Origin: Anaerotignum sp.
GTDB lineage: Bacteria > Bacillota > Clostridia > Lachnospirales > Anaerotignaceae
Assembly: GCA_020024455.1 (NCBI GenBank)
Contig: JAHHTU010000014.1
Location: 1 to 53,489 of the forward strand
Direction: 5' to 3'
Length of the DNA stretch: 53,489 nucleotides
Numbering within the stretch: position 1 is the stretch's first letter; each line of letters starts with the position of its first letter. Under the pieces are notes generated by a model, which did not search any database, had not been told where the DNA came from, and saw only the letters and a program-made list of their open reading frames with translations. The position numbers and the translations under genes are program-made. This document shows positions 32,609-41,746 of the stretch, piece after piece.

Positions 32609-35600
32609 AAAGCCTGACAGAACCTCTGTTAGAATTAAAAAGCTATCAAACAGTATTACAAGAAATCAAAAACAATCACACACCTGTGTTTGCAACAGGT
32701 GTTATTGATGTGCAAAAAAATCATTTGTTGTATGGGTTGCAGTCGCACACCCAACGCCCTTTATTGATTTTGACATACAGCGAAATGCGGGCAAAAGAAA
32801 TTTGGGAAGATATGCAGTTTTTTATCAAAGATTGTGTGTATTATCCTGCAAAAGATATTTTGTTTTATAGTGCAGATGTGCATAGCATGGAAATGAACCG
32901 ACAGCGTTTTTTGATTTTGGAAAAACTGCTTGCAGGACAATGTGGGTGTGTGATAGCGTCCATGGAGGCGTTGTTGGATAGATACCCGAAAAAAGAGGTC
33001 TTTTCCGGTGCGATTATGCATTTGGAAGATGGGCAGAGTTATGATTTGAAAGCATTGACAGAGCAGTTGGTGTATTTGGGATATGAACGGGTGGAACTGG
33101 TGGAAAGTCATGGGCAGTTTGCACTGCGTGGAGGCATTTTGGATATTTACCCCTTAACCGCAGATGATGCCGTGCGTATTGAATTTTGGGGTGATGAAAT
33201 AGACAGTATGCGTAGTATGGACGCACAGAGCCAACGTTCCATAGAAAAAATGAAAAGCGTCACCGTATTTCCCATGCGAGAATTGGTATATGACAAAGAT
33301 TGTGCATCACAAGCGGCAGAACGTATCAAACAGGAGTATCAAACCGCATTGCAACAGATGGAACATTCGGACGTGGAAAACGGCGTAGACCGTCTGAAAG
33401 AGCATATTGGAGAGAATATAGAACGGTTGCAGACAGAATACACATTTCCGTCTGTGGGGAGTTTTATTTCTTATTTTTATGAGGATACGGTGAGTTTGTT
33501 GTCGTATTTGCCGGAAGATACCATATTGTGCTTTGATGAGCCACAGCGTTTGGCAGAACATATGGACACATTACGCCAAGAGTATGAGGAGAGTATGAAA
33601 GGGCGTATCGCACAAGGATTTTTGTTGCCTACACAAAGTCAGATTTTATTTGATTATGAGGATATTTTGATACAGGCAAAACCGTTTGCAACATTGCTTT
33701 TGGCAGGGCTGTCTACCAAAACACCGCATTTTGAACCCAAAGAACGTGTGGATTTTGTAGTCAAAACAACACCATCTTTTCAGAAAAGAGCAGATTTGTT
33801 TTGTGAGGAATTATCCGGTTTGAGAACACAAGGGTATCGCACCGTCATTTTGGCAGGTACAGGCACAAAAGCACAACGTATGGCAAAGGAATTGCAGGAA
33901 ATGGACTTGCCTGCGGTATATGTGGAAGATTTGGAAAAGGAAATGCCGCAAAATGCCATTTGGGTAACAAAAGGAGCATTGACCAAAGGATTTCAATATG
34001 AGTTTATTCGGCTGGCTGTGTTCTCAGATAACGAAATATTCGGCAAAACAAAAGAACAAAAACGCAAAAAAAGAAAGAAAAACGGTGCAGCAATACAGAG
34101 TTTTTCCGATTTGCGTATCGGCGATTATGTGGTACATGATAACCATGGGATTGGTGTATTTCGTGGACTGGAAAAAATATCTGTGGAAGGTGTCCAAAAA
34201 GATTATATGAAAATATCCTATCGAGATGGCGGCAGTTTGTTTGTGCCTGTCAATCAGATGGATATGATTCAAAAATATATCGGTGCGGGTGGTGCTGCTC
34301 CAAAATTGAATAAATTGGGTGGCAAAGACTGGGCAAAAGCAAAGGCAAAAGCCAGAACTGCCGTGAAAATATTGGCAGAAGATTTGGTGGCATTATATGC
34401 AAAAAGAGCAGCGGCACAAGGCTTTGTATATGGAAAAGATACCGTTTGGCAAAGAGAATTTGAAGAGGCATTTCCCTATGAAGAAACAGATGACCAATTA
34501 AATGCCATTGAAGATGTCAAAAAAGATATGGAAAGTGCAAAGGTCATGGACCGTTTGGTTTGCGGAGATGTGGGATATGGGAAAACGGAAGTTGCCATTC
34601 GTGCCGCATTCAAAGCCGCACAAGAAGGCAAGCAGGTGGCTTATTTGGTACCAACCACCATATTGGCACAACAACACTACAACACATTTGTGCAGAGAAT
34701 GGCAGAATATCCCATCAAGATAGAACTGCTTTCCCGTTTTCGTACACCCAAACAGCAAAAGGCAAGCTTGGCATCTTTGGAAAAGGGATTATCCGATATT
34801 GTCATTGGTACGCATCGTATCTTGTCAAAAGATGTAAAATTCAAAGATTTGGGGCTTGTGATTGTAGACGAAGAACAGCGTTTTGGTGTAGCACATAAAG
34901 AAAAACTGAAAGCATTGCGGGAAAATGTAGACGTGTTGACATTGACGGCAACCCCAATTCCCCGTACCTTGCATATGAGCCTTGCGGGTATTCGTGATAT
35001 GAGCTTGTTGGAAGAACCCCCGCAGGAACGCCGTCCGGTGCAAACATATGTCATGGAAAACAATCCGGAATTTGTCAGAGAGGCAATACAAAGGGAATTG
35101 AGCCGAGATGGACAGGTATTTTATTTGTACAATCGTGTGGAGAGCATTGCAGAAGAAGCGTTTCGTATTCAAAAACTAGCACCTGATGCCAATGTTTCTT
35201 TTGCACATGGGCAAATGTCAGAACGGGAATTGGAAAATATCATGCAGGATTTCATTGCAGGGGAAATTGATGTTTTGGTTTGCACCACAATCATAGAAAC
35301 CGGTATGGACATTTCCAATGTCAATACCATCATCATACAAGATGCCGACCGTATGGGGCTTTCACAGTTATATCAGTTGCGTGGGCGTGTGGGAAGAAGC
35401 AACCGCACCGCTTATGCGTATTTGATGTACAAAAGAGATAAAATGTTACAAGAAACCGCAGAAAAACGCTTGCAGACCATTCGGGAATTTACGGAATTTG
35501 GTTCTGGTTTCAAAGTGGCAATGCGGGACTTGGAAATCAGAGGGGCAGGCAATTTGCTGGGTGCAGAACAACATGGGCATATGGAAAATGTTGGGTATGA

Positions 35601-36108
35601 TATGTATTGCCGTTTGTTGGAAGAAGAAGTCCAAAATCTCAAAGGGGAACCTGTGGCAGAAACATTTGAAACCAGCATTGATTTGCAGGTGAATGCATAT
35701 TTACCGGATTATTATATCCACAATCAAGAGCAGCGTATGGATTTGTACAAAAAAATTGCTGCCATACAAACTATGGAAGAATATTATGACACGCAGGAAG
35801 AATTGGAAGACAGATACGGCACATTGCCAAAATGTGTGGAAAATTTGTTGGAATTGGTGTTGTTGAAAGCAGAGGCACATCAGTTGGGCATCTCTGCTAT
35901 ACAGCAAAAAGGTACAAACATCATTGTGGAATTTCGTGCAGATGCCCCCTTAGACCCGCAAAAAGTGACACAATGTATCACACAAAACAGGGGCAGATAT
36001 TTATTTACCGCAGGGGTATCACCCTACATGACAGTCAAACTGAAAAAAGAAGAAACACAAAAAGGCATGGCATATATTAAAAGTTTGTTACAGCAGTTGA
36101 AAGCATAG
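32605..36108 (+). CDS. mfd: Transcription-repair coupling factor
   Basis: 1167 aa, full length. UvrB-like N-terminal modules (YPAKDILFYSADVHS, RGGILDIYPL) are followed by the RNA polymerase interaction domain (IGDYVVHDNHGIGVFRGLEK, about 500-520). The RecG-like translocase has Walker A CGDVGYGKTEVAIRAA (about 652-667), motif II DEEQRFGV, TLTATPIPRTLHMSLAG and GRVGRSNRTAYAYL. The C-terminal TRCF domain (QEQRMDLYKKIA) is present. Mfd removes stalled RNA polymerase at DNA lesions and recruits UvrA. Coupled to pth by a 4-nt overlap, as in many Firmicutes. Confidence 0.98.
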   Translation: MKSLTEPLLELKSYQTVLQEIKNNHTPVFATGVIDVQKNHLLYGLQSHTQRPLLILTYSEMRAKEIWEDMQFFIKDCVYYPAKDILFYSADVHSMEMNRQRFLILEKLLAGQCGCVIASMEALLDRYPKKEVFSGAIMHLEDGQSYDLKALTEQLVYLGYERVELVESHGQFALRGGILDIYPLTADDAVRIEFWGDEIDSMRSMDAQSQRSIEKMKSVTVFPMRELVYDKDCASQAAERIKQEYQTALQQMEHSDVENGVDRLKEHIGENIERLQTEYTFPSVGSFISYFYEDTVSLLSYLPEDTILCFDEPQRLAEHMDTLRQEYEESMKGRIAQGFLLPTQSQILFDYEDILIQAKPFATLLLAGLSTKTPHFEPKERVDFVVKTTPSFQKRADLFCEELSGLRTQGYRTVILAGTGTKAQRMAKELQEMDLPAVYVEDLEKEMPQNAIWVTKGALTKGFQYEFIRLAVFSDNEIFGKTKEQKRKKRKKNGAAIQSFSDLRIGDYVVHDNHGIGVFRGLEKISVEGVQKDYMKISYRDGGSLFVPVNQMDMIQKYIGAGGAAPKLNKLGGKDWAKAKAKARTAVKILAEDLVALYAKRAAAQGFVYGKDTVWQREFEEAFPYEETDDQLNAIEDVKKDMESAKVMDRLVCGDVGYGKTEVAIRAAFKAAQEGKQVAYLVPTTILAQQHYNTFVQRMAEYPIKIELLSRFRTPKQQKASLASLEKGLSDIVIGTHRILSKDVKFKDLGLVIVDEEQRFGVAHKEKLKALRENVDVLTLTATPIPRTLHMSLAGIRDMSLLEEPPQERRPVQTYVMENNPEFVREAIQRELSRDGQVFYLYNRVESIAEEAFRIQKLAPDANVSFAHGQMSERELENIMQDFIAGEIDVLVCTTIIETGMDISNVNTIIIQDADRMGLSQLYQLRGRVGRSNRTAYAYLMYKRDKMLQETAEKRLQTIREFTEFGSGFKVAMRDLEIRGAGNLLGAEQHGHMENVGYDMYCRLLEEEVQNLKGEPVAETFETSIDLQVNAYLPDYYIHNQEQRMDLYKKIAAIQTMEEYYDTQEELEDRYGTLPKCVENLLELVLLKAEAHQLGISAIQQKGTNIIVEFRADAPLDPQKVTQCITQNRGRYLFTAGVSPYMTVKLKKEETQKGMAYIKSLLQQLKA

Positions 36109-36182
36109 TTTTTTCATGAAAAAATGTGTATAATAAAAGAGGACTGTGGAAAACCGTATCAAACAGAAAGTTGTGATAAGAC

Positions 36183-37154
36183 ATGAAAAAAAGATATCAA
36201 GCAATCTTTTGTTTGCTGTTTGCTTTGCTTTTTTCCGGCTGTGGAACAACATTTTCAGATGAAGTGATTGCCAAAATTGATGGGCGAGAAGTGATGAAAT
36301 CAGAATATATGGTATATTTATATACCACAACACAAAATTTTGTGTCGGCAGCAGGGAATGATGTTTGGAATATAGATTTTGATGGTATGACAGGAGAAGA
36401 ATTGGTACAAGAACGTGCATTTACAACCATTCAAAGCGTTGTGGCAGCAACCGAATATGCCAAAGAAAACGGTGTTGTATTGTCTGAAACACAAAAACAG
36501 GCAGCACAACAAGCAGCAGCAGATTTTTTGGCAAACACACCGCCGCAAGATTTGCAAAAAATGGGTATGAATGAAAAGAAGATGCAGGCATTGATGGAGG
36601 AGTCGTATTTGTATTCTGTGGTGTATGATACCTTAGCAGCAGAATGTGAAGTGTCTACACAAGATATGAAGAAATATCAAACAGAGCATACAGCAGATAT
36701 CAAAACAGACTATACCGAAATCACATTAAACAGCATTATGGTAAATGATGCCCAAGCGGCGGAGGAAGTGGCACAAAAGGCAAAAGCCGGTGTGGATTTT
36801 CAAAAATTGTTTGCAGAGTATGATGTGGATACAGGGGCAAAACAAAATGGACAAACAGGAGAAATGACACTCTATCAAAATTACTTGAAACTGCGATTTG
36901 GCATTACAGACGATTTGCAAAAAGGACAAATCACAAATGGTATCAAAGTGGGAGAACAGTACTTTGTGTTGCAAATTACAGATATTGTACCACCGAATGA
37001 TGCACAAATACAAACGATAGCGGAACAAATTTATCGCAACCAAGTACAATCGGAATATGTAGATGCCAGACTATCTGCCATGATTGAAACACAGGAAGTG
37101 GAAAAAATACCAGATGTTTGGGAAAACTTGGAGAGTTTTCATTTGAAAATGTAA
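36183..37154 (+). CDS. Lipoprotein of the PrsA/SurA-like foldase type
   Basis: 323 aa. A lipoprotein signal with lipobox LFSGC (Cys about residue 20). Then a SurA_N-like helical part (about 25-160, IAKIDGREVMKSEYMVYLY) and a parvulin-like region (about 165-285: AQKAKAGVDFQKLFAEYDVD, GITDDLQKGQITNGIKVGEQ, YFVLQITDI). The isomerase core looks reduced, without the usual HILV/FS blocks. It follows mfd by 74 nt in the common pth-mfd-prsA-like arrangement. It should act on the outer face of the membrane as a folding factor; catalytic activity is doubtful. Confidence 0.8.
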   Translation: MKKRYQAIFCLLFALLFSGCGTTFSDEVIAKIDGREVMKSEYMVYLYTTTQNFVSAAGNDVWNIDFDGMTGEELVQERAFTTIQSVVAATEYAKENGVVLSETQKQAAQQAAADFLANTPPQDLQKMGMNEKKMQALMEESYLYSVVYDTLAAECEVSTQDMKKYQTEHTADIKTDYTEITLNSIMVNDAQAAEEVAQKAKAGVDFQKLFAEYDVDTGAKQNGQTGEMTLYQNYLKLRFGITDDLQKGQITNGIKVGEQYFVLQITDIVPPNDAQIQTIAEQIYRNQVQSEYVDARLSAMIETQEVEKIPDVWENLESFHLKM

Positions 37155-37169
37155 AGAAAATCAATCAGA

Positions 37170-37212
37170 AAACAAAAAGAAATGATGTTCCATCATTTCT
37201 TTTTGTTTTTGT
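37170..37212 (+). terminator. Rho-independent terminator of pth-mfd-prsA-like
   Basis: 17-bp stem AACAAAAAGAAATGATG with its complement (37171-37187 with 37191-37207), loop TTC, T-rich tail. Confidence 0.92.
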
Positions 37213-37221
37213 TTTTGTTGC

Positions 37222-37250
37222 TTGAAAAAGTGTGAAATATGACGTATCAT
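37222..37250 (+). promoter_or_regulatory. Promoter for the EFR1-type gene
   Basis: TTGAAA (37222-37227), 17-nt spacer, TATCAT (37245-37250). Confidence 0.68.
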
Positions 37251-37287
37251 AGAAGAAAAAAACAAAATGGGAGAGGGAAGTTTTATT

Positions 37288-38103
37288 ATGGAAATTAAAA
37301 AAGTATGGGCGATGTATTTCAGCCCAACCGGCGGGACACAAAAGGCAGTACAAACCGTTGCGGAAGATGTTGCAAAGCAGTTGGATATACCATTTGAAAT
37401 TTATGATTTTACATTGCCGCAAAAAAGAAAAGAAGCGGTTGCTTTTACAGAAACAGATTTGGTATTTTTGGGAACACCTGTGATTGCGGGGCGTGTGCCA
37501 AATGTATTGTTGCCATACTTGGATACCATTATGGGTAGTGGTGCTTATGGTGTGCCTATGGTATCTTTCGGGAACAGAAATTTTGATGACGCATTGATAG
37601 AATTGCGTGATATCATGGAAAAAGACGGTTTCCGTACCATAGCAGGCGGTGCGTTTGTCAGTGAACATTCTTTTTCTTACACCTTGTCCGCAGGCAGACC
37701 AGATGCACAAGATTATACTGTGATGCATACATTTGCAGATGAAATTGTCAAAAAATGCAACAGTGATTTTGTGTATGCAACCCCTGTTTTTGTAGAGGGA
37801 GAAACACCAATCCGTCCATATTTCAAACCGCAAGATAGATACGGCAAACATATTGATATCCGTAAAGTGAAACCAAAAACAAGCGATGCTTGTTGTGGGT
37901 GTGGCATTTGTGCGGCAGTCTGTCCTATGGGTTCTATTGATGCAACTACATTTGAATGTGTGCATATTTGCATCAAATGTAATGCTTGTGTGAAAAAATG
38001 CCCGTCACAAGCGAAATATTTTGATGACCCCGGATATATTTATCATAAAGAGGAATTGGAAGAACTGTACGAAGGTCGTTCTGAACCAAAATATTTTGTA
38101 TAA
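37288..38103 (+). CDS. EFR1-family flavodoxin-ferredoxin protein
   Basis: 271 aa from ATG 37288 (GAGAGGGA site); a start 21 nt upstream lacks a site. The N-terminal flavodoxin-like domain binds FMN through YFSPTGGTQKAVQ (about 10-22) and FLGTPVIAGRVPN. The C-terminus has two 4Fe-4S motifs: CCGCGICAAVCPMGSID (about 199-215) and CIKCNACVKKCPSQAKYF. Such proteins carry electrons in anaerobes; the partner is unknown. Monocistronic. Confidence 0.88.
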   Translation: MEIKKVWAMYFSPTGGTQKAVQTVAEDVAKQLDIPFEIYDFTLPQKRKEAVAFTETDLVFLGTPVIAGRVPNVLLPYLDTIMGSGAYGVPMVSFGNRNFDDALIELRDIMEKDGFRTIAGGAFVSEHSFSYTLSAGRPDAQDYTVMHTFADEIVKKCNSDFVYATPVFVEGETPIRPYFKPQDRYGKHIDIRKVKPKTSDACCGCGICAAVCPMGSIDATTFECVHICIKCNACVKKCPSQAKYFDDPGYIYHKEELEELYEGRSEPKYFV

Positions 38104-38104
38104 C

Positions 38105-38141
38105 AAAAAGGCATTTGCAACAAAAAGCAAATGCCTTTTTT
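38105..38141 (+). terminator. Rho-independent terminator
   Basis: 14-bp stem AAAAAGGCATTTGC/GCAAATGCCTTTTT, 8-nt loop, T-run. Confidence 0.92.
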
Positions 38142-38170
38142 CATCAATATGACACAAAGGAGAACAAAAC

Positions 38171-39346
38171 ATGGAAACTGTAAAATTATATTATCAAAAT
38201 GCATATACCACAACATTTGATGCAAAGGTGCTGTCTTGCGAACAAAAGGGAAACGATTTTGTGGTGATACTCGACCAAACATATTTTTATCCTGAGGGGG
38301 GCGGACAGCCTGCCGATATGGGGACATTGGGTACGGCATATGTGAAAGATGTCAAAGACAAAGAGGGTATTGTATGGCATATTACAGATAAACCATTATC
38401 CATAGGAGAAGTGGTCACAGGTCATATTGATTGGCAACATCGCTTTGATTTGATGCAACAACATTCGGGAGAACATATTTTGTCAGGTATCATTTGTGCG
38501 AAGTATGATTGTAACAATGTTGGATTTCATATCGGCAAAGAGGCAGTCACCATTGATTTTGATGCAAAAATACCAAAAGAAGATTTGGGATTGTTGGAAG
38601 AAAAAGCAAATACAGCCATTTGGCAAAATGTAAAATCGGAAGCAACTTATCCCTCAGCCCAAGAATTGGAAAGTATCGCTTATCGCAGTAAAAAAGCATT
38701 GACAGGAAATGTGCGTATTTTGCGTATGGGTACATATGATTGTTGTGCCTGCTGTGGTACGCACGTGGAGCGGGCAGGCGAAATTGGTATGATTAAAATA
38801 CTATCTGCACAAAATTATAAGGGTGGTACCAGATTGGAAATTGTTTGTGGTATGCGTGCTTTGGCAGAATATCAGAACAAAACCGAGAATGCGACCATAT
38901 TGTCCGAATTGCTTTCTGTGCCTGTGACAGAGGTTGCAAAAGCAGCCACAGCATTGCAAAAAGAACGGGACGCTTTGAAGCAGGCACTTTCACAAATGAA
39001 ACAAGAAAAAATGACGTATTTGGTAAACGGATTGCCAAGCAATGAAAAAGTATGTTATTTTGTTTCCGGTTTTGATGCAAAAGATGTCACACACTTTGCA
39101 GATAAAATACAGAATCACACAGGACAGACGGTTGCTGTTTGTGCAGACAGCAAAGAGGGATTTTTGTTTGTATGTATGAGCAAAAACGAGGATATGCGTG
39201 TATTGGCAACAACCATGCGGGAAACATTGGGCAGCAAAGGCGGCGGCAAACCGGAGGCAATACAGGGCAAAACACAAGCAAGTAAAGCAGAATTGCAGGC
39301 ATTTTGGAAAGCACAGGGCTTTGTGGTTTATGAAAGCAAAACATAA
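38171..39346 (+). CDS. Alanyl-tRNA editing protein (AlaX-L type)
   Basis: 391 aa. Free-standing relative of the AlaRS editing domain that hydrolyses Ser- or Gly-tRNA(Ala). The N-terminal barrel has TYFYPEGGGQPADMG; zinc ligands are the HSGEHILSG pair (about 97-105) and the CCACCGTHVERAGEIG pair (about 195-210). The C-terminal third is a DHHA1-like domain ending in SKGGGKPEAIQGKTQ, the part shared with the AlaRS C-Ala region. Length supports the long AlaX form. The aminopeptidase gene follows after 13 nt. Confidence 0.9.
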   Translation: METVKLYYQNAYTTTFDAKVLSCEQKGNDFVVILDQTYFYPEGGGQPADMGTLGTAYVKDVKDKEGIVWHITDKPLSIGEVVTGHIDWQHRFDLMQQHSGEHILSGIICAKYDCNNVGFHIGKEAVTIDFDAKIPKEDLGLLEEKANTAIWQNVKSEATYPSAQELESIAYRSKKALTGNVRILRMGTYDCCACCGTHVERAGEIGMIKILSAQNYKGGTRLEIVCGMRALAEYQNKTENATILSELLSVPVTEVAKAATALQKERDALKQALSQMKQEKMTYLVNGLPSNEKVCYFVSGFDAKDVTHFADKIQNHTGQTVAVCADSKEGFLFVCMSKNEDMRVLATTMRETLGSKGGGKPEAIQGKTQASKAELQAFWKAQGFVVYESKT

Positions 39347-39359
39347 GGAGGCGATGATT

Positions 39360-40610
39360 TTGGAACAAGCATTTTTTCAAAAAAACAGAGTCAAATTGGC
39401 ACAGCGGTTGCAAGAAAACAGTGTTGCCGTGTTGTTTGCGGGGAAAGCTCCCCTAAAAAGAGGCGATGAATATTATCCATTTTCTCCCGACCGCAATTTT
39501 TATTATGTGACAGGTGTGGAACGAGAACATTGTATTTTTGTATTGGTAAAAGGAAAAACCGATGTGCAGGAAATGTTGTTTATTCCCAGAGATAATGGCG
39601 ATATGGCAAAATGGGTGGGAGCCAACATGACAGAGGCAGAAGCCAAAGAAAAAAGCGGTATTGCGGATATTCGTCCCATAGATGCTTTTTTCGATGATGT
39701 GGCACAAATATTGTTTCGACAAAATATCACCACAGTATGTTTGGATTTGGAACACAGAGAATGGGACGATGCACCTTCTCCTGCACTGCAATTTGCACAA
39801 AAAATCAGAACAAGATACCCAGCCATGCAAATACAAGACCTCTATCTGATATTTGGGGATTTGCGTTTGTATAAAGAAAAAGAAGAATTGGCATTGATGC
39901 GAAAAGCTATGGACATCACACGCATGGGCGTAGAAGCGATGATGGCAAACGCAGGTGCAGACAAAAAAGAATATGAAATGGAAGCCTATTTTGATTTTAC
40001 ACTTCTGCAAAACGGTGTCAGAGAAAAAGCATTCCAAACCATTGCCGCAGCCGGAAAAAGAGCAACCATTTTGCATTATACCAAAAATGATGGTGTGGCA
40101 AAAGATGGGGATTTGCTCCTTGTGGACTGTGGAGCACAAGTGGGCTGGTACAATGGCGATATTTCCCGTACATTCCCTGTCAATGGCAAATTTACAGAAA
40201 GACAAAAATTGGTTTATGAAATTGTATTGTCCGGACAACAAAAAGTCATTGATGCCATCAAACCGGGAGTGCCATTTGCAAATCTCAATCAAATATTAAA
40301 AGAACATTATTTACAGGAATTGCAAAAAATCGGTTTGGTACAAACTATGGAAGATGTCGAACGGTATTATTATCATGGTGTGAGCCATTATTTGGGTGCG
40401 GAAACACATGATATTGGACGATATGTCGCACGCAATTTAGAGCCGAATATGGTATTGACCGTAGAACCGGGATTGTATATTCCCAAATGGGAAATCGGTA
40501 TTCGGATTGAAGATGACGTTTTGGTGACAGAAAACGGTTGTGAAGTCCTAACAAAAGATATGATAAAAACAGTGGAAGAAATTGAAGCCTTTATGGCGAA
40601 AGGAACATAA
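39360..40610 (+). CDS. pepP: Xaa-Pro aminopeptidase (M24B, aminopeptidase P type)
   Basis: 416 aa from TTG 39360. The AAGGAGG site (39345-39351) is 8 nt from this TTG but only 2-3 nt from the in-frame ATG at 39354, so TTG is preferred, with modest certainty. The N-terminal domain is creatinase-like (FSPDRNFYYVTGVE). The dinuclear metal ligands of the pita-bread fold are all seen: VDCGAQ and GDISRTF (two Asp), YHGVSHYLG (His), TVEPGLYIP (Glu) and IRIEDDVLV (Glu). It removes N-terminal residues preceding proline. Downstream PD-(D/E)XK and YccF genes follow without gaps. Confidence 0.92.
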   Translation: MEQAFFQKNRVKLAQRLQENSVAVLFAGKAPLKRGDEYYPFSPDRNFYYVTGVEREHCIFVLVKGKTDVQEMLFIPRDNGDMAKWVGANMTEAEAKEKSGIADIRPIDAFFDDVAQILFRQNITTVCLDLEHREWDDAPSPALQFAQKIRTRYPAMQIQDLYLIFGDLRLYKEKEELALMRKAMDITRMGVEAMMANAGADKKEYEMEAYFDFTLLQNGVREKAFQTIAAAGKRATILHYTKNDGVAKDGDLLLVDCGAQVGWYNGDISRTFPVNGKFTERQKLVYEIVLSGQQKVIDAIKPGVPFANLNQILKEHYLQELQKIGLVQTMEDVERYYYHGVSHYLGAETHDIGRYVARNLEPNMVLTVEPGLYIPKWEIGIRIEDDVLVTENGCEVLTKDMIKTVEEIEAFMAKGT

Positions 40611-40611
40611 T

Positions 40612-41331
40612 ATGCCCATCAAAGAAACGGATTTGTTTTTGCCTGTGTGTCAATTTTTTGAAAAAGAGGGATACATTGTGCAGGCAGAAGTCAAACATTG
40701 TGATATTGTCGCCATCAAGGGACAGGAAACCGTGATTGTGGAACTGAAAAGCAGGTTTGAGTTGAAATTGGTGTATCAGGCGATGGAGCGACAACGGCTT
40801 TCGGATTTGGTTTTTGTTGCCATTCCAAGACCGCAAAAAGGACAACGACAAAAAAGTTGGAAACAAATGATACAGCTTTTGGAACGGTTGGATATTGGGC
40901 TTTTGACGGTGGCTTTGGACAGTCCGCTCAAAAATGTGGAACTGTTGCTTGCACCAAATCAAAATAAAATCCGCAAAAATACAAAAAAACAAAAAGGATT
41001 GCAAAAAGAATTTTCCGAAAGAAATATTTCTGTCAATATCGGTGGCACAACAAAACGAAAAATCATCACCGCATATCGGGAAAAAGCGTTGGAGTTGTGT
41101 TGTATATTGGAACAGCATGAATTTGTTTCGTATCAAACATTGCGTTTATGGGGTATATCGGAAAAAAATTTGCTGATTTTACGCAACAATTATTATGATT
41201 GGTTTGTGCGAAAACAAAAAGGTGTGTATGCACTTTCCGAAAAAGGAAAACAGGCGTTGCAAGAAGTGGCATTTGCACAGGTGGTTGCATATTATCGGAA
41301 GAAGTGGCAAGAAGGGGGTAAAGAAGTATGA
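40612..41331 (+). CDS. DUF2161-like PD-(D/E)XK protein with winged-helix-like C-terminus
   Basis: 239 aa. Starts one base after the pepP stop; its ribosome site (GCGAAAGGAA) lies in pepP. The N-terminal half has the restriction-endonuclease-like core: KHCDIVAI (Asp), TVIVELKSRF (Glu-x-Lys) and a following MERQRLSDLVFVAIPRP, matching the DUF2161 putative phosphodiesterase pattern. The C-terminal half (about 145-235) looks like a winged helix: two helices, then FVSYQTLRLWGISEKNLLIL and a wing-like KQKGVYALSEKG. Suspected DNA- or nucleotide-directed hydrolase; no substrate is known. It overlaps yccF by 4 nt. Confidence 0.72.
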   Translation: MPIKETDLFLPVCQFFEKEGYIVQAEVKHCDIVAIKGQETVIVELKSRFELKLVYQAMERQRLSDLVFVAIPRPQKGQRQKSWKQMIQLLERLDIGLLTVALDSPLKNVELLLAPNQNKIRKNTKKQKGLQKEFSERNISVNIGGTTKRKIITAYREKALELCCILEQHEFVSYQTLRLWGISEKNLLILRNNYYDWFVRKQKGVYALSEKGKQALQEVAFAQVVAYYRKKWQEGGKEV

Positions 41332-41708
41332 GCATATTCAATATTGTGTTGAATATTTTATGGTTGTTGTTTGGCGGATTGCTCTCTGCATTGGCTTGGC
41401 TGTTGGCAGGGGTGTTGTGTTGTATTACGGTGATTGGTATTCCGATTGGGTTGCAATGCTTTAAATTTGCAAAATTGGTTTTGACACCTTTTGGAAAAAA
41501 AGTGTATTTTGGGAATATGTCCTCCGGCTCTGTTGTACTCAATGCAATTTGGATATTATTATGCGGTTGGTGGTTGGGCGTTGGATTTCTTGGTATGGGT
41601 GTGAGCAGTTGTTTGACCATTATCGGTATTCCGTTTGGATTGCAACATTTCAAATTTGCGGCTTTGGCATTGATGCCATTTGGTGCGGAAATCAGAGATG
41701 CTGATTGA
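41328..41708 (+). CDS. yccF: YccF domain inner-membrane protein
   Basis: 126 aa with two YccF repeats: the first has CCITVIGIPIGLQCFKFAKL (about residues 30-50), the second SCLTIIGIPFGLQHFKFAALALMPFG (about 85-110). Each repeat is preceded by a membrane helix (about 5-28 and 62-85). The family is widespread but its function is unknown. Coupled by ATGA overlap to the upstream PD-(D/E)XK gene; a strong terminator follows. Confidence 0.88.
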   Translation: MSIFNIVLNILWLLFGGLLSALAWLLAGVLCCITVIGIPIGLQCFKFAKLVLTPFGKKVYFGNMSSGSVVLNAIWILLCGWWLGVGFLGMGVSSCLTIIGIPFGLQHFKFAALALMPFGAEIRDAD

Positions 41709-41710
41709 AA

Positions 41711-41745
41711 TAAAAAAGGAGTATGCAAGCATACTCCTTTTTTGT
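41711..41745. terminator. Bidirectional terminator between yccF and the glycoside hydrolase-like gene
   Basis: Stem AAAAAAGGAGTATG/CATACTCCTTTTTT with a 4-nt loop; the stop codon of the minus-strand gene is adjacent. Confidence 0.92.
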
Positions 41746-41746
41746 T

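Noticed and set aside
37165..37965. 266-codon frame opposite the EFR1-type gene
   Set aside because: Antisense shadow; its start lies in the middle of a gene with clear flavodoxin and ferredoxin motifs.
39453..40292. 279-codon frame opposite pepP
   Set aside because: Antisense shadow of a gene with all metal ligands; Cys/His/Phe-rich translation.
40612..41331. Restriction-modification system
   Set aside because: A PD-(D/E)XK-like protein is present, but there is no methyltransferase or specificity subunit near it.
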